Source of the DNA: Rhizobiaceae bacterium | Lineage (GTDB): Bacteria > Pseudomonadota > Alphaproteobacteria > Rhizobiales > Rhizobiaceae | DNA: 5,654 bases | Direction: 5' to 3' | Assembly (NCBI GenBank): GCA_004299545.1 | Contig: SCRB01000592.1 | Coordinates: forward strand, 1-5,654 | Shown: positions 1 to 5,654 of the stretch, one piece after another | How positions within the stretch are numbered: position 1 is the stretch's first letter | How the letters are laid out: the number at the start of each line of letters is the position of its first letter | Position numbers and translations under genes: made by a program | The notes under the pieces: model-generated | Databases searched by the model: none | The model's input: only the letters and a program-made list of their open reading frames with translations | What the model was told of the DNA's origin: nothing

Positions 1-663
1 TTCGTCTTCGCTTGCCTGGGAGAACCGGAGCGCGATATCGTTCCTGTTCCCGAGGCGGAGGAGACGGATCGCTATCTCGTCACGGGTGGGTCGATCGCGA
101 TCAATGCCTCAGGGCTGCGCGCGGTCGAGAATTTCCTCGACATGGGCCATTTCCCCTTCGTTCATACGGACCTGCTCGGCGCCGAACCGCATACCGAGGT
201 GCTGCCCTATAATGTCGCGATCACCGAAGAGGGCGAGGTGCTGGCGACGGAATGCAGGTTTTACCAGCCGGTCGCCTCGCCGAACGCGAGCGGCGGCATG
301 ATGGTGGACCATATCTACAAGGTGATCCGGCCTTACACGGTGGCCCTCTACAAGAGCAATCCCGTGCGGCCGGACCGGCTCGATGTCATCGTGCTTTTCG
401 TGCAGCCCGTGGATGAGGAGAATTGCGTCGCCCATCCCTTTCTCGCCTATCTCAAAGACGAGATCGACGAGGCGACGATCCGCTGGTTCATGCAATTGAT
501 TTTCGCGCAGGACAAGCCGATCCTCGAAAACCAGATGCCCAAGCGGCTGCCGCTCGATCCGGGGGCCGAAACGCCGATCCGCGCCGATGCGAGCTCCATT
601 TATTACCGGCGCTGGTTGCGGCAGCGCGCGATCACCTATGGCGCCATTCCGGCGCGCGCGTGA
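1..663 (+). CDS. Rieske-type non-heme iron oxygenase, catalytic domain (5' end outside window)
   Basis: The frame is open from the first base and ends at TGA 661-663, giving 220 residues of a C-terminal part. The sequence begins where the Rieske domain normally passes into the catalytic domain (FVFACLGEPE, the usual end of the Rieske fold), so roughly 100 N-terminal residues are missing, and whether they carried a CxH/CxxH cluster motif cannot be seen. The non-heme iron site is intact: ENFLDMGHFPFVH supplies the bridging Asp (codon 139-141) and two His ligands (148-150, 163-165), and the Asp of QDKPILENQ (511-513) is the expected carboxylate ligand. The C-terminal tail, with its YRRWL segment, resembles NdmA-type N-demethylases and vanillate/phthalate-type oxygenases. 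Such enzymes use O2 and reductase-supplied electrons to hydroxylate or demethylate small molecules in the cytoplasm. It is a close paralogue of the next gene, 17 nt downstream. The substrate is unknown. Confidence 0.9.
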   Translation, partial: FVFACLGEPERDIVPVPEAEETDRYLVTGGSIAINASGLRAVENFLDMGHFPFVHTDLLGAEPHTEVLPYNVAITEEGEVLATECRFYQPVASPNASGGMMVDHIYKVIRPYTVALYKSNPVRPDRLDVIVLFVQPVDEENCVAHPFLAYLKDEIDEATIRWFMQLIFAQDKPILENQMPKRLPLDPGAETPIRADASSIYYRRWLRQRAITYGAIPARA

Positions 664-668
664 CGATC

Positions 669-674
669 GGAGGA
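669..674 (+). promoter_or_regulatory. Ribosome binding site of the Rieske-less oxygenase gene
   Basis: GGAGGA sits 6 nt before ATG 681. It fixes the start, because the reading frame stays open well upstream into the preceding gene (to about 423), and the longer version has no family-like sequence. Confidence 0.75.
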
Positions 675-680
675 TTCGAG

Positions 681-1583
681 ATGACCGAAACAGGATGCAA
701 GGACCCGGTGATCCTCAATCTCTGGCACCCGATCGCAGCGGTGGCGGAAACCGCGCCCGGCCGCGTCGCGGACACGGTGCTCCTCGAGGAGCGCCTGGGC
801 TTCGCGATCGATGACGCGGGCAACGCAGCGGTCTGGCGATCCCGGCCCGGATTGGCGACCGGCGATCGGGTCGAGCCGCTGGAGGTCCGCGACACGCTGC
901 CGGCCAAGCTCGCCTACGGCTATCTGTGGACTTCGCTCGGATCGCCGGAGGAGATTTTTCCGATTCCGGAATTTGCGGAGCCCGACCGGCGCCGGCTCAA
1001 TGCGGCGACGATCGGCGTGAATGTCTCGGCGCCCCGCGCCATCGAGAATTTCTTGGACATGGGGCATTTCCCTTATGTTCACACGGATATTCTCGGCGCC
1101 GAGCCGCACACCGAGGTGAAGGAATATGATGTCGAGATATCCATCGAGCGCGACGAGATCCTGGCGACGCGCTGCCGCTTTTTCCAGCCCATGGCTTCCA
1201 CCACGTCGAGCGGCGGCGCCGATGTCGACTACATCTACCGCGTGCCGCATCCCTATTGCTCGGTGCTCTACAAATCGAGTCCCGTGGACGAGAAGCGTCT
1301 CGACGTGATCGCCGTCTTTCTGCAGCCGATCGACCAGGAACATATCCATGCGCATATGATGCTGTGCGTTCTCGACGAAGAGAACGAGGACAAAGTCATC
1401 AAGCGGTTCCAGCAGACGATCTTCGGCCAGGACAAGCCGATCCTCGAAAACCAGTTCCCGAAGCGGCTGCCGCTCGATCCGCGCGCGGAGACGCCCATTC
1501 GCGCCGACAAGTCCGCGATCGCCTATCGCCGCTGGCTTTCCCAAAAAGGGGTGACGTACGGCGTCATTCCCGCCCTCGGCTGA
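681..1583 (+). CDS. ndmC-like: Non-heme iron oxygenase subunit lacking the Rieske cluster (NdmC-like)
   Basis: This is a 300-residue protein; ordinary single-component-type Rieske oxygenase subunits have about 340-450. The N-terminus (LWHPIAA, residues 14-20) aligns with the start of a Rieske domain, and YGYLWTSLGSPEE (79-91) with its end. The two cluster-binding loops between them are absent: the only Cys before residue 165 is C6, and there is no CxH or CxxH. The catalytic domain is complete: bridging D126, iron ligands H129 and H134 in ENFLDMGHFPYVH, and D251 in QDKPILENQ. It should therefore bind mononuclear iron and activate O2, but must receive electrons from a Rieske centre on another protein, most plausibly the next gene product. 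This is the state described for NdmC, the 7-methylxanthine N7-demethylase of P. putida CBB5. The uninterrupted frame, good RBS and conserved ligands argue against a pseudogene. The substrate is not shown; a heteromer with the upstream paralogue is an alternative source of the Rieske centre. Confidence 0.88.
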   Translation: MTETGCKDPVILNLWHPIAAVAETAPGRVADTVLLEERLGFAIDDAGNAAVWRSRPGLATGDRVEPLEVRDTLPAKLAYGYLWTSLGSPEEIFPIPEFAEPDRRRLNAATIGVNVSAPRAIENFLDMGHFPYVHTDILGAEPHTEVKEYDVEISIERDEILATRCRFFQPMASTTSSGGADVDYIYRVPHPYCSVLYKSSPVDEKRLDVIAVFLQPIDQEHIHAHMMLCVLDEENEDKVIKRFQQTIFGQDKPILENQFPKRLPLDPRAETPIRADKSAIAYRRWLSQKGVTYGVIPALG

Positions 1584-1596
1584 CCGCGACGGCTTC

Positions 1597-1604
1597 GGAG
1601 AGGA
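1597..1604 (+). promoter_or_regulatory. Ribosome binding site of the Rieske-reductase gene
   Basis: The purine-rich GGAGAGGA ends 2 nt before ATG 1607; its GGAG core (1597-1600) is 6 nt from the start. It supports ATG 1607 over earlier in-frame starts, the first near 1256, which would lie inside the preceding oxygenase gene and add residues with no family-like sequence. Confidence 0.65.
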
Positions 1605-1606
1605 CG

Positions 1607-3376
1607 ATGCAACAAGAGCGAACGAGAACCCGCTGGCACCCGATCGCCGCGTCCCACGACCTGCCTCCCCGGCATGTGTTCCACGCCCAGCTATGGGGGC
1701 GCGAATTCGCGGTGTGGCGTGCGGATGACGGCTACGTCAATGTGTGGGAGAACCGCTGCCTGCATCGTGGCGTGCGGCTGTCGATCGGCATCAATGACGG
1801 GCGCGAACTCAAATGCCAGTATCATGGCTGGCGCTATGCCAACCGCACGGCCGGCTGCACCTATATTCCGGCGCACCCGGCCGACGCGCCCGCCCGCACC
1901 ATTACCAACCGCACCTATCCCGCGGTTGAGCGCTATGGACTGGTCTGGTCGTGCGAGCAGCCGGAAGGCGAGGTCCCGGGCGTGCCGGGGCTGGAAAGGG
2001 AGGCTCCGCTTGCCCTGCGCGGCATCCCGGTCAATGCGCCCGCCGCGCTTGTCGTTACCGCGTTGCGCGCGCATCGCTTCCAGCCGAACGGCCGGATCGA
2101 CGGGAGCGATGCCGAAATGGTTGTCAAGGCGGCAGACGATTTCAGCGTCGCGCTCAGCGCTCGCGCGGACGGTGCCGCGACGCTCGCCATCTTCTTCGTC
2201 CAGCCTGTCGATTCCGGACGCTCGGTCATCCGCGGCGTGCTCGACCGCGACCCCGGAGCGGAGGCGCGGAACGCGGTCCTGCGGCACCACAATGCGGGCC
2301 TTTCCGTTTTACGCGACAATGTGGAGAGGCAGGCGGCAGCACGGCCCGCGCCGGCGCCGATCGAACCCGTCTACGAGCGGGTACCGGCGGCGCTTGCCGA
2401 ACTGCCGGAACCGTCGGCGCATGGCCGTAAGGCTGCGCTCAGGGTCACGGTGGCACGCAAATGGGAAGCCGCGGACGGGATCGCTGGCTTCGAGCTTCGC
2501 CCCCTGAAAGGCCTGCTGCCGACATTCCAGCCCGGCGCGCATATCGACGTGCACCTGCCGAACGGTGCCATCCGGCAATATTCCATCGTCAACGGCCCCG
2601 GCGAAAGCGACCGCTATGTCATCGGCGTCAAGCGCGAGGCGGATTCGAAAGGCGGCTCGCTCTGCCTGCACGAAACCGTGCGCGAAGGAGACGTGCTGGC
2701 GATCTCGGAGCCGCGCAACAATTTTCCCCTGCGCCGCGACGCGGTGAAGACGCTTCTCGTCGCCGGCGGCATCGGCGCGACGCCTCTCATCGCCATGGCG
2801 CAGGCGCTCCATCACCAGCGGCTCGTGCACAGCTTCCATTATTTCGCGCAGAACGAGGCGCAACTCGCTTTCGGCGATCGGCTGGACGGGCTGAAGGACA
2901 CGCTGGTGCCGCATCTCGGCCTGACGCCGCAGGAAACGGGGGGCCGGCTGCGGGACATCCTCTCCGGCTATGCAGAGGGGATGCACGTCTATCTGTGCGG
3001 GCCGGGGCCGATGCTGGAGGCTGCGCGCGCGATTGCCGGCGAATGCGGCTGGCCGGACGAAGCCGTGCACTTCGAATATTTTAAGAACACGCGTGCGATC
3101 GACGACAGTTCGGCATTCGAGATCGCGCTGGCGCGCTCCTGCCTGACGCTGAAAGTGCCCGCCGGGCGCAGCATATTGGAAGTGATGCGCGAGGCCGGCG
3201 TCGACATGCCGTCGTCCTGCGAGCAGGGCGCCTGCGGCACCTGCATGGCGACGGTGATCGAAGGCGAGCCCGATCATCAGGACGTCTATCTGAACGATGC
3301 CGAGAAGAGAGCCGGAACCAAGATCATGACCTGCGTCAGCCGGGCAAAGTCGGCGCGCCTCGTGCTGGATGTATGA
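1607..3376 (+). CDS. ndmD-like: Three-cofactor reductase: Rieske + flavin/NAD(H) + plant-type ferredoxin (NdmD-like)
   Basis: The protein has 589 residues and carries the electron supply for the oxygenase(s) upstream. Residues 8-125 form a Rieske domain with the full [2Fe-2S] set: C51-x-H53 (CLHRG) and C70-x2-H73 (CQYHGW). Residues 140-241 resemble a shrunken oxygenase catalytic domain without its iron ligands. A Pro/Ala-rich linker follows (about 242-275). Residues 277-492 are a ferredoxin-reductase-like module of the phthalate dioxygenase reductase type: R323-QYS for flavin binding, GGS at 349-351, the nucleotide-binding loop GGIGATP at 387-393, and CGPGPM at 464-469. Residues 505-589 are a plant-type ferredoxin with C538, C543, C546 and C576 (C-x4-C-x2-C-x29-C). 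Ordinary oxygenase reductases of this class lack the N-terminal Rieske domain; it is the hallmark of NdmD from the caffeine N-demethylase system. FMN rather than FAD, and NADH rather than NADPH, are inferred from the family. The gene starts 23 nt after the Rieske-less oxygenase gene, which appears to need such a donor. Confidence 0.93.
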   Translation: MQQERTRTRWHPIAASHDLPPRHVFHAQLWGREFAVWRADDGYVNVWENRCLHRGVRLSIGINDGRELKCQYHGWRYANRTAGCTYIPAHPADAPARTITNRTYPAVERYGLVWSCEQPEGEVPGVPGLEREAPLALRGIPVNAPAALVVTALRAHRFQPNGRIDGSDAEMVVKAADDFSVALSARADGAATLAIFFVQPVDSGRSVIRGVLDRDPGAEARNAVLRHHNAGLSVLRDNVERQAAARPAPAPIEPVYERVPAALAELPEPSAHGRKAALRVTVARKWEAADGIAGFELRPLKGLLPTFQPGAHIDVHLPNGAIRQYSIVNGPGESDRYVIGVKREADSKGGSLCLHETVREGDVLAISEPRNNFPLRRDAVKTLLVAGGIGATPLIAMAQALHHQRLVHSFHYFAQNEAQLAFGDRLDGLKDTLVPHLGLTPQETGGRLRDILSGYAEGMHVYLCGPGPMLEAARAIAGECGWPDEAVHFEYFKNTRAIDDSSAFEIALARSCLTLKVPAGRSILEVMREAGVDMPSSCEQGACGTCMATVIEGEPDHQDVYLNDAEKRAGTKIMTCVSRAKSARLVLDV

Positions 3377-3381
3377 GGAAG
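3375..3381 (+). promoter_or_regulatory. Ribosome binding site of the GST-like gene
   Basis: GAGGAAG overlaps the stop codon of the reductase gene and lies 8 nt before ATG 3390. It favours that start over ATG 3369, which overlaps the reductase stop and would add seven residues (MYEEVQL) ahead of the canonical GST strand beginning MITLYDY. Confidence 0.7.
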
Positions 3382-3389
3382 TTCAGCTC

Positions 3390-4028
3390 ATGATCACGCT
3401 CTACGATTACGAACTCTCCGGCAACTGCTACAAGCTCAGGCTGCTGATGAGCATTCTGGGGATAGAATACAAGACCGCGCCGGTCGATTTCTATCCCGGC
3501 CGCGAGCACAAATCCGAATGGTTCCTGAAGCTCAATCCGCTCGGCCAGATACCTGTCATCGACGATGACGGGTTGGTGCTCAGGGATGCGCAGGCGATCC
3601 TCATTTACCTCGCGGCGAAATACGATCCCTCCGGAACGTGGTATCCGCGCGGGAATCCGGCGCTTCTTGGAAAGATTTCCCAATGGCTCTCCTTCGCCGA
3701 CGGCATTACGGCGACCGCATCGGCGGCGCGGCTGCATGACGGGCTGTTCTACGCTCTCGACATCGACGCAGCACGTGCCGGCGCGCACCGCCTCTTCCGC
3801 ATTCTCGACGAGCATCTGTGGTTCGGCGAACGGGAGGATCGCGACTGGATCTGCTCCGCGCCGTCTCCGACGATCGCCGACATCGCCTGCTTCCCCTATG
3901 TCATGCTGTCGGAAGAGGGCGGCATACCGCGCCAGGATTATCCGGCTATCCGGCGCTGGTGCGACAGGGTCAAGCGCATCAAGGGCTTTACCGTCATGTC
4001 AGGCGTGTTCCCGGCCGGACCCGCCTGA
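3390..4028 (+). CDS. ndmE-like: Glutathione S-transferase-fold protein (NdmE-like)
   Basis: The protein has 212 residues, normal for a cytosolic GST. The N-terminal thioredoxin fold runs from MITLYDYELSGNCYK to about residue 80, with cis-Pro P55 in GQIPVI and the segment LRDAQAILIYLAAKY (65-79). The helical C-terminal domain includes the N-capping element SPTIADIA (159-166, D164). In the glutathione-binding position, where most GSTs have Glu/Asp-Ser, this protein has D66-A67, so the Ser is replaced by Ala (codon 3588-3590). S10 and N12 of SGNCYK are at the usual catalytic position. In P. putida CBB5 the GST-like NdmE sits with NdmC and NdmD and is needed for N7-demethylation, apparently as a structural partner. 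The same order here suggests the same role, and the altered binding motif fits a non-enzymatic job. A true GST acting on a pathway intermediate cannot be excluded. No downstream plus-strand gene follows. Confidence 0.88.
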   Translation: MITLYDYELSGNCYKLRLLMSILGIEYKTAPVDFYPGREHKSEWFLKLNPLGQIPVIDDDGLVLRDAQAILIYLAAKYDPSGTWYPRGNPALLGKISQWLSFADGITATASAARLHDGLFYALDIDAARAGAHRLFRILDEHLWFGEREDRDWICSAPSPTIADIACFPYVMLSEEGGIPRQDYPAIRRWCDRVKRIKGFTVMSGVFPAGPA

Positions 4029-4054
4029 GGACCGCATGGGTCAAGGCCGATGGC

Positions 4055-4086
4055 GGAGAGGCCGACGGGCCGGTCGGCCAGTCTCC
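4055..4086. terminator. Hairpin between convergent operons, possible bidirectional terminator
   Basis: GGCCGAC (4060-4066) and GTCGGCC (4073-4079) form a perfect 7-bp stem around a 6-nt loop. Flanking GGAGA (4055-4059) and TCTCC (4082-4086) extend it by 5 bp with a 2-nt bulge. It lies in the 62-nt gap between the stop of the GST-like gene and the stop of dhaL, where both transcripts should end. No T-run follows on either strand, so this is not a textbook intrinsic terminator. It may work with Rho or simply protect mRNA 3' ends. Confidence 0.45.
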
Positions 4087-4090
4087 AGCG

Positions 4091-4690
4091 TTACAGCACA
4101 TCAAGGATGTGTTTGAAGGCAAGCATGCCGGGATCGTCGAGGCCGACGCTCTTTTCGCCGAAGATTCGCGCACGGCCGATTTTCGCCTGCCGCCCGCGGA
4201 AGGTGTCCATGGTCTTTGCGACGGATATTTTCGCGGCATCGAGGAGCGCCCGAGGCTCATCGAGGCCGGCCGTGTCCCGCGCTGCCGCATCGAGCGCATC
4301 GAGAATGGTCTTGTCTCCCAGTTCGGCCTTGCCGCGCTGCCGCATGGCCTGCTCGGCGCCAGCCAACAGCGAAGAGATTTCCGCCCAGGGAACATCTGTC
4401 CGGCCGCGCGTCGCCTTGGCGGCCGACATCAGGCCCGTCGCCAGCAGCGTTCCAAAGCTCGAGCCGGAAACGCGCGTGAAAGCCTGCGCCACCTTCATCA
4501 GCGCTTCGCCGATCTGAGTCGGCAGATCGCCGGCAATCGCCTTCACCTCGCGGCCGCCCCGTACCATGGTGACGCCGAGGTCGCCGTCTCCCAGCTTGCC
4601 GTCCGCGGCATTCAGTTCATCCGCCACCACCGTCATATAGTCGGCGACGCGAGAGAGGCCGGCGACGAGATCATCGTGCTGAAGGCCCAT
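4091..4690 (-). CDS. dhaL: Dihydroxyacetone-kinase-family nucleotide-binding subunit DhaL
   Basis: The protein has 199 residues, about the usual DhaL length, and is all-helical by family. Family Mg-nucleotide ligands are in place: D30, D35 and D37 in AADGKLGDGDLG, the same numbering as E. coli DhaL. Also present are a Gly/Ser loop GSSFGTL (76-82), GDKTILDAL (125-133) and GRARIFGEKSVGLDDPG (172-188). Two usually conserved His positions differ: the family's GDxDHG is GDGDLG here, and the late GHxDPG is GLDDPG. DhaL holds the nucleotide and passes phosphate to the ketose bound covalently on DhaK. The start at 4690 is chosen because GGAGGG lies 7 nt upstream; it begins 2 nt after the dhaK stop, indicating translational coupling. 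No DhaM (PTS phosphodonor subunit) is in the window, so whether ATP or a PTS protein supplies phosphate is undecided. Confidence 0.92.
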   Translation of the reverse strand: MGLQHDDLVAGLSRVADYMTVVADELNAADGKLGDGDLGVTMVRGGREVKAIAGDLPTQIGEALMKVAQAFTRVSGSSFGTLLATGLMSAAKATRGRTDVPWAEISSLLAGAEQAMRQRGKAELGDKTILDALDAAARDTAGLDEPRALLDAAKISVAKTMDTFRGRQAKIGRARIFGEKSVGLDDPGMLAFKHILDVL

Positions 4691-4692
4691 CC

Positions 4693-5654
4693 TCAAACCC
4701 TCCAGAAGGCGCAATCCGCAGGTGCCTTCAAAAGACGCTCCAGCCTGTCGTCGAGCCAGCAGAGCGTGAAGGAAACACCGGCCATCTCCATCGAGGTCGC
4801 GTACCGGCCGACAAGCGGCATGACGATCGTGCCGCCCGCCGCCTCGATTCGCCGCTTCAGAATACGATAGAGGATATAAAGCTCTTCCGGCGGCGTGGCG
4901 CCGAGCGAATTCACCAGAGGCGAAACCCTGTCGCCCTTTTCGATCGGGCGATCCTTCAGGATGATGTCGAGCATTTCGCCGGCAATATCATCGGCATTTT
5001 TCAGCGCGCCGCGCCTGACGCCGGGTTCGCCATGGATGCCCATGCCGATCTCCATCTCATGATCGCCGATCTCGAAGGTCGCCTTGCCGGCCTGCGGGAC
5101 GACGCAGGGCGACAGCGCGACGCCAACCGTGCGGCAGGCATCCGCCGCCTCCTGCGCGGTGCGCGTCACCGCTTCGAGGTCGTCGCCCGCTTCGGCCGCG
5201 GCGCCGGCGATCTTGAAGGCATAGACCATGCCCGCCACGCCACGGCGCTTGGCCGCCTCGGCCGGAGGCGCCGAAGCGACATCGTCGGCCAGGATCACGG
5301 TCGTGGTCCGGATATCCTCCATCTCGGCCATGTCGCCGGCCATGTCGAAATTCATGATGTCACCACCGTAATTGCCGTAAAGGCGCAGGACACCCGCGCC
5401 GGTATCGGCGGCACGGATGGCGTCCGCCATCTGGTCGACGGATGGCGAAGCGAAAACCTCGCCGATGGCGCAGGCATCGAGCAGGCCGGTGCCGACATAA
5501 CCGGTGAAGACCGGCAGGTGTCCCGAACCGCCGCCGGAGACGATCCCGACCTTTTTCGATGCCGGGGTCGCAGCACGTGCGATGACCCGGCCGCCCTCGC
5601 CGACGCGCCGGTAATACTGCGGATGCGCGGCGACGAGCCCCTCCAGCATCTCCT
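4693..5654 (-). CDS. dhaK: Dihydroxyacetone-kinase-family substrate-binding subunit DhaK (5' end outside window)
   Basis: The frame is open through the right edge and ends at TGA 4695-4693. Counting from the first Met (codon 5649-5647), 318 residues are visible. The catalytic residues are H44 (SGGGSGH), D97 (NYGGDIMNF) and H206 (GIHGEPG, the His that binds the ketose covalently). They correspond to H56, D109 and H218 of E. coli DhaK with a constant offset of 12, so about 12 N-terminal residues lie outside the window and M1 here is internal. This subunit binds the ketose as a hemiaminal for phosphorylation by DhaL. After SGGGSGH the loop reads LPVFTG rather than the EPMHCG of the E. coli dihydroxyacetone enzyme, so an erythrulose-, apulose- or other ketose-specific relative is possible. 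It is followed by dhaL with a 2-nt gap and is transcribed towards the oxygenase operon, so the two are not co-transcribed. Confidence 0.93.
   Translation of the reverse strand, partial: EMLEGLVAAHPQYYRRVGEGGRVIARAATPASKKVGIVSGGGSGHLPVFTGYVGTGLLDACAIGEVFASPSVDQMADAIRAADTGAGVLRLYGNYGGDIMNFDMAGDMAEMEDIRTTTVILADDVASAPPAEAAKRRGVAGMVYAFKIAGAAAEAGDDLEAVTRTAQEAADACRTVGVALSPCVVPQAGKATFEIGDHEMEIGMGIHGEPGVRRGALKNADDIAGEMLDIILKDRPIEKGDRVSPLVNSLGATPPEELYILYRILKRRIEAAGGTIVMPLVGRYATSMEMAGVSFTLCWLDDRLERLLKAPADCAFWRV
4698..4703 (-). promoter_or_regulatory. Ribosome binding site of dhaL
   Basis: On the minus strand GGAGGG, inside the last codons of dhaK, is 7 nt before ATG 4690. It decides for this start over an in-frame ATG at 4714, for which the same bases would be coding. 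Confidence 0.75.

Noticed and set aside
636..1544. Long minus-strand open frame (302 codons) opposite the oxygenase gene
   Set aside because: It is an Arg/Asp/His-rich antisense shadow typical of GC-rich DNA with no recognisable motif, while the plus strand has a clear family match.
681..1583. The second oxygenase gene as a pseudogene because its Rieske motif is missing
   Set aside because: The frame is uninterrupted, there is a good RBS, all iron ligands are conserved, and the downstream reductase carries a spare Rieske domain. A Rieske-less functional subunit has a precedent in NdmC.
2309..3277. Long minus-strand open frame (322 codons) opposite the reductase gene
   Set aside because: It is an antisense shadow with Arg/His-rich low-plausibility sequence; the plus strand encodes a motif-verified reductase.
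3818..4870. Plus-strand open frame (350 codons) running from the GST-like gene across dhaL
   Set aside because: It overlaps two well-supported genes in other frames and has no family-like sequence.
4693..5649. ATG at 5649-5647 as the true start of dhaK
   Set aside because: The frame continues to the window edge with Glu before this Met. The constant offset of 12 to E. coli DhaK catalytic residues shows that N-terminal residues are missing, and the AGGAG just upstream abuts the ATG too closely to act as its RBS.
3369..5654. A pathway link in which formaldehyde from demethylation yields dihydroxyacetone for the DhaKL kinase
   Set aside because: The two blocks are convergent and not co-transcribed, no dihydroxyacetone synthase is visible, and the kinase loop argues against a simple dihydroxyacetone substrate. 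Adjacency alone is too weak.

Overview
The window is GC-rich, densely coding DNA with short gaps between genes. It looks like an alphaproteobacterium, probably of the Rhizobiales; this is an impression from codon use and protein style, not a test. It holds two convergent gene blocks and no gene-less stretch over 300 bases. I see no RNA gene, mobile element or CRISPR array.

Plus strand, 1-4028: four closely spaced genes (gaps of 17, 23 and 13 nt), very likely one operon whose beginning lies left of the window. In order they are: (1) the C-terminal catalytic part of a Rieske-type non-heme iron oxygenase; (2) a 300-residue paralogue that keeps the whole non-heme iron site but lacks the Rieske [2Fe-2S] motif; (3) a 589-residue reductase with an N-terminal Rieske domain, a degenerate oxygenase-like stretch, a flavin/NAD(H) reductase module and a C-terminal plant-type [2Fe-2S] ferredoxin; (4) a glutathione S-transferase-fold protein. 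Genes 2-4 reproduce the order and unusual architecture of ndmC-ndmD-ndmE, known from caffeine/7-methylxanthine N-demethylation in Pseudomonas putida CBB5. There an oxygenase without a Rieske centre works with a reductase carrying an extra Rieske domain and a GST-like partner. The substrate here cannot be read from the window; an N- or O-demethylation or another hydroxylation is possible.

The inferred electron path is NAD(P)H to flavin to plant-type ferredoxin, then to the Rieske cluster on the reductase, then to the mononuclear iron of the gene 2 product. The most interesting feature is complementary loss: gene 2 has lost the Rieske cluster loop, while gene 3 keeps a Rieske domain followed by what looks like an oxygenase catalytic domain without its iron ligands.

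Minus strand, 5654-4091: dhaK (5' end cut by the window edge) followed by dhaL, a two-subunit dihydroxyacetone-kinase-family enzyme. Catalytic residues are kept, but the substrate-loop sequence departs from the classical dihydroxyacetone kinase, so the true substrate may be another ketose. A strong hairpin lies in the 62-nt gap between the two blocks.
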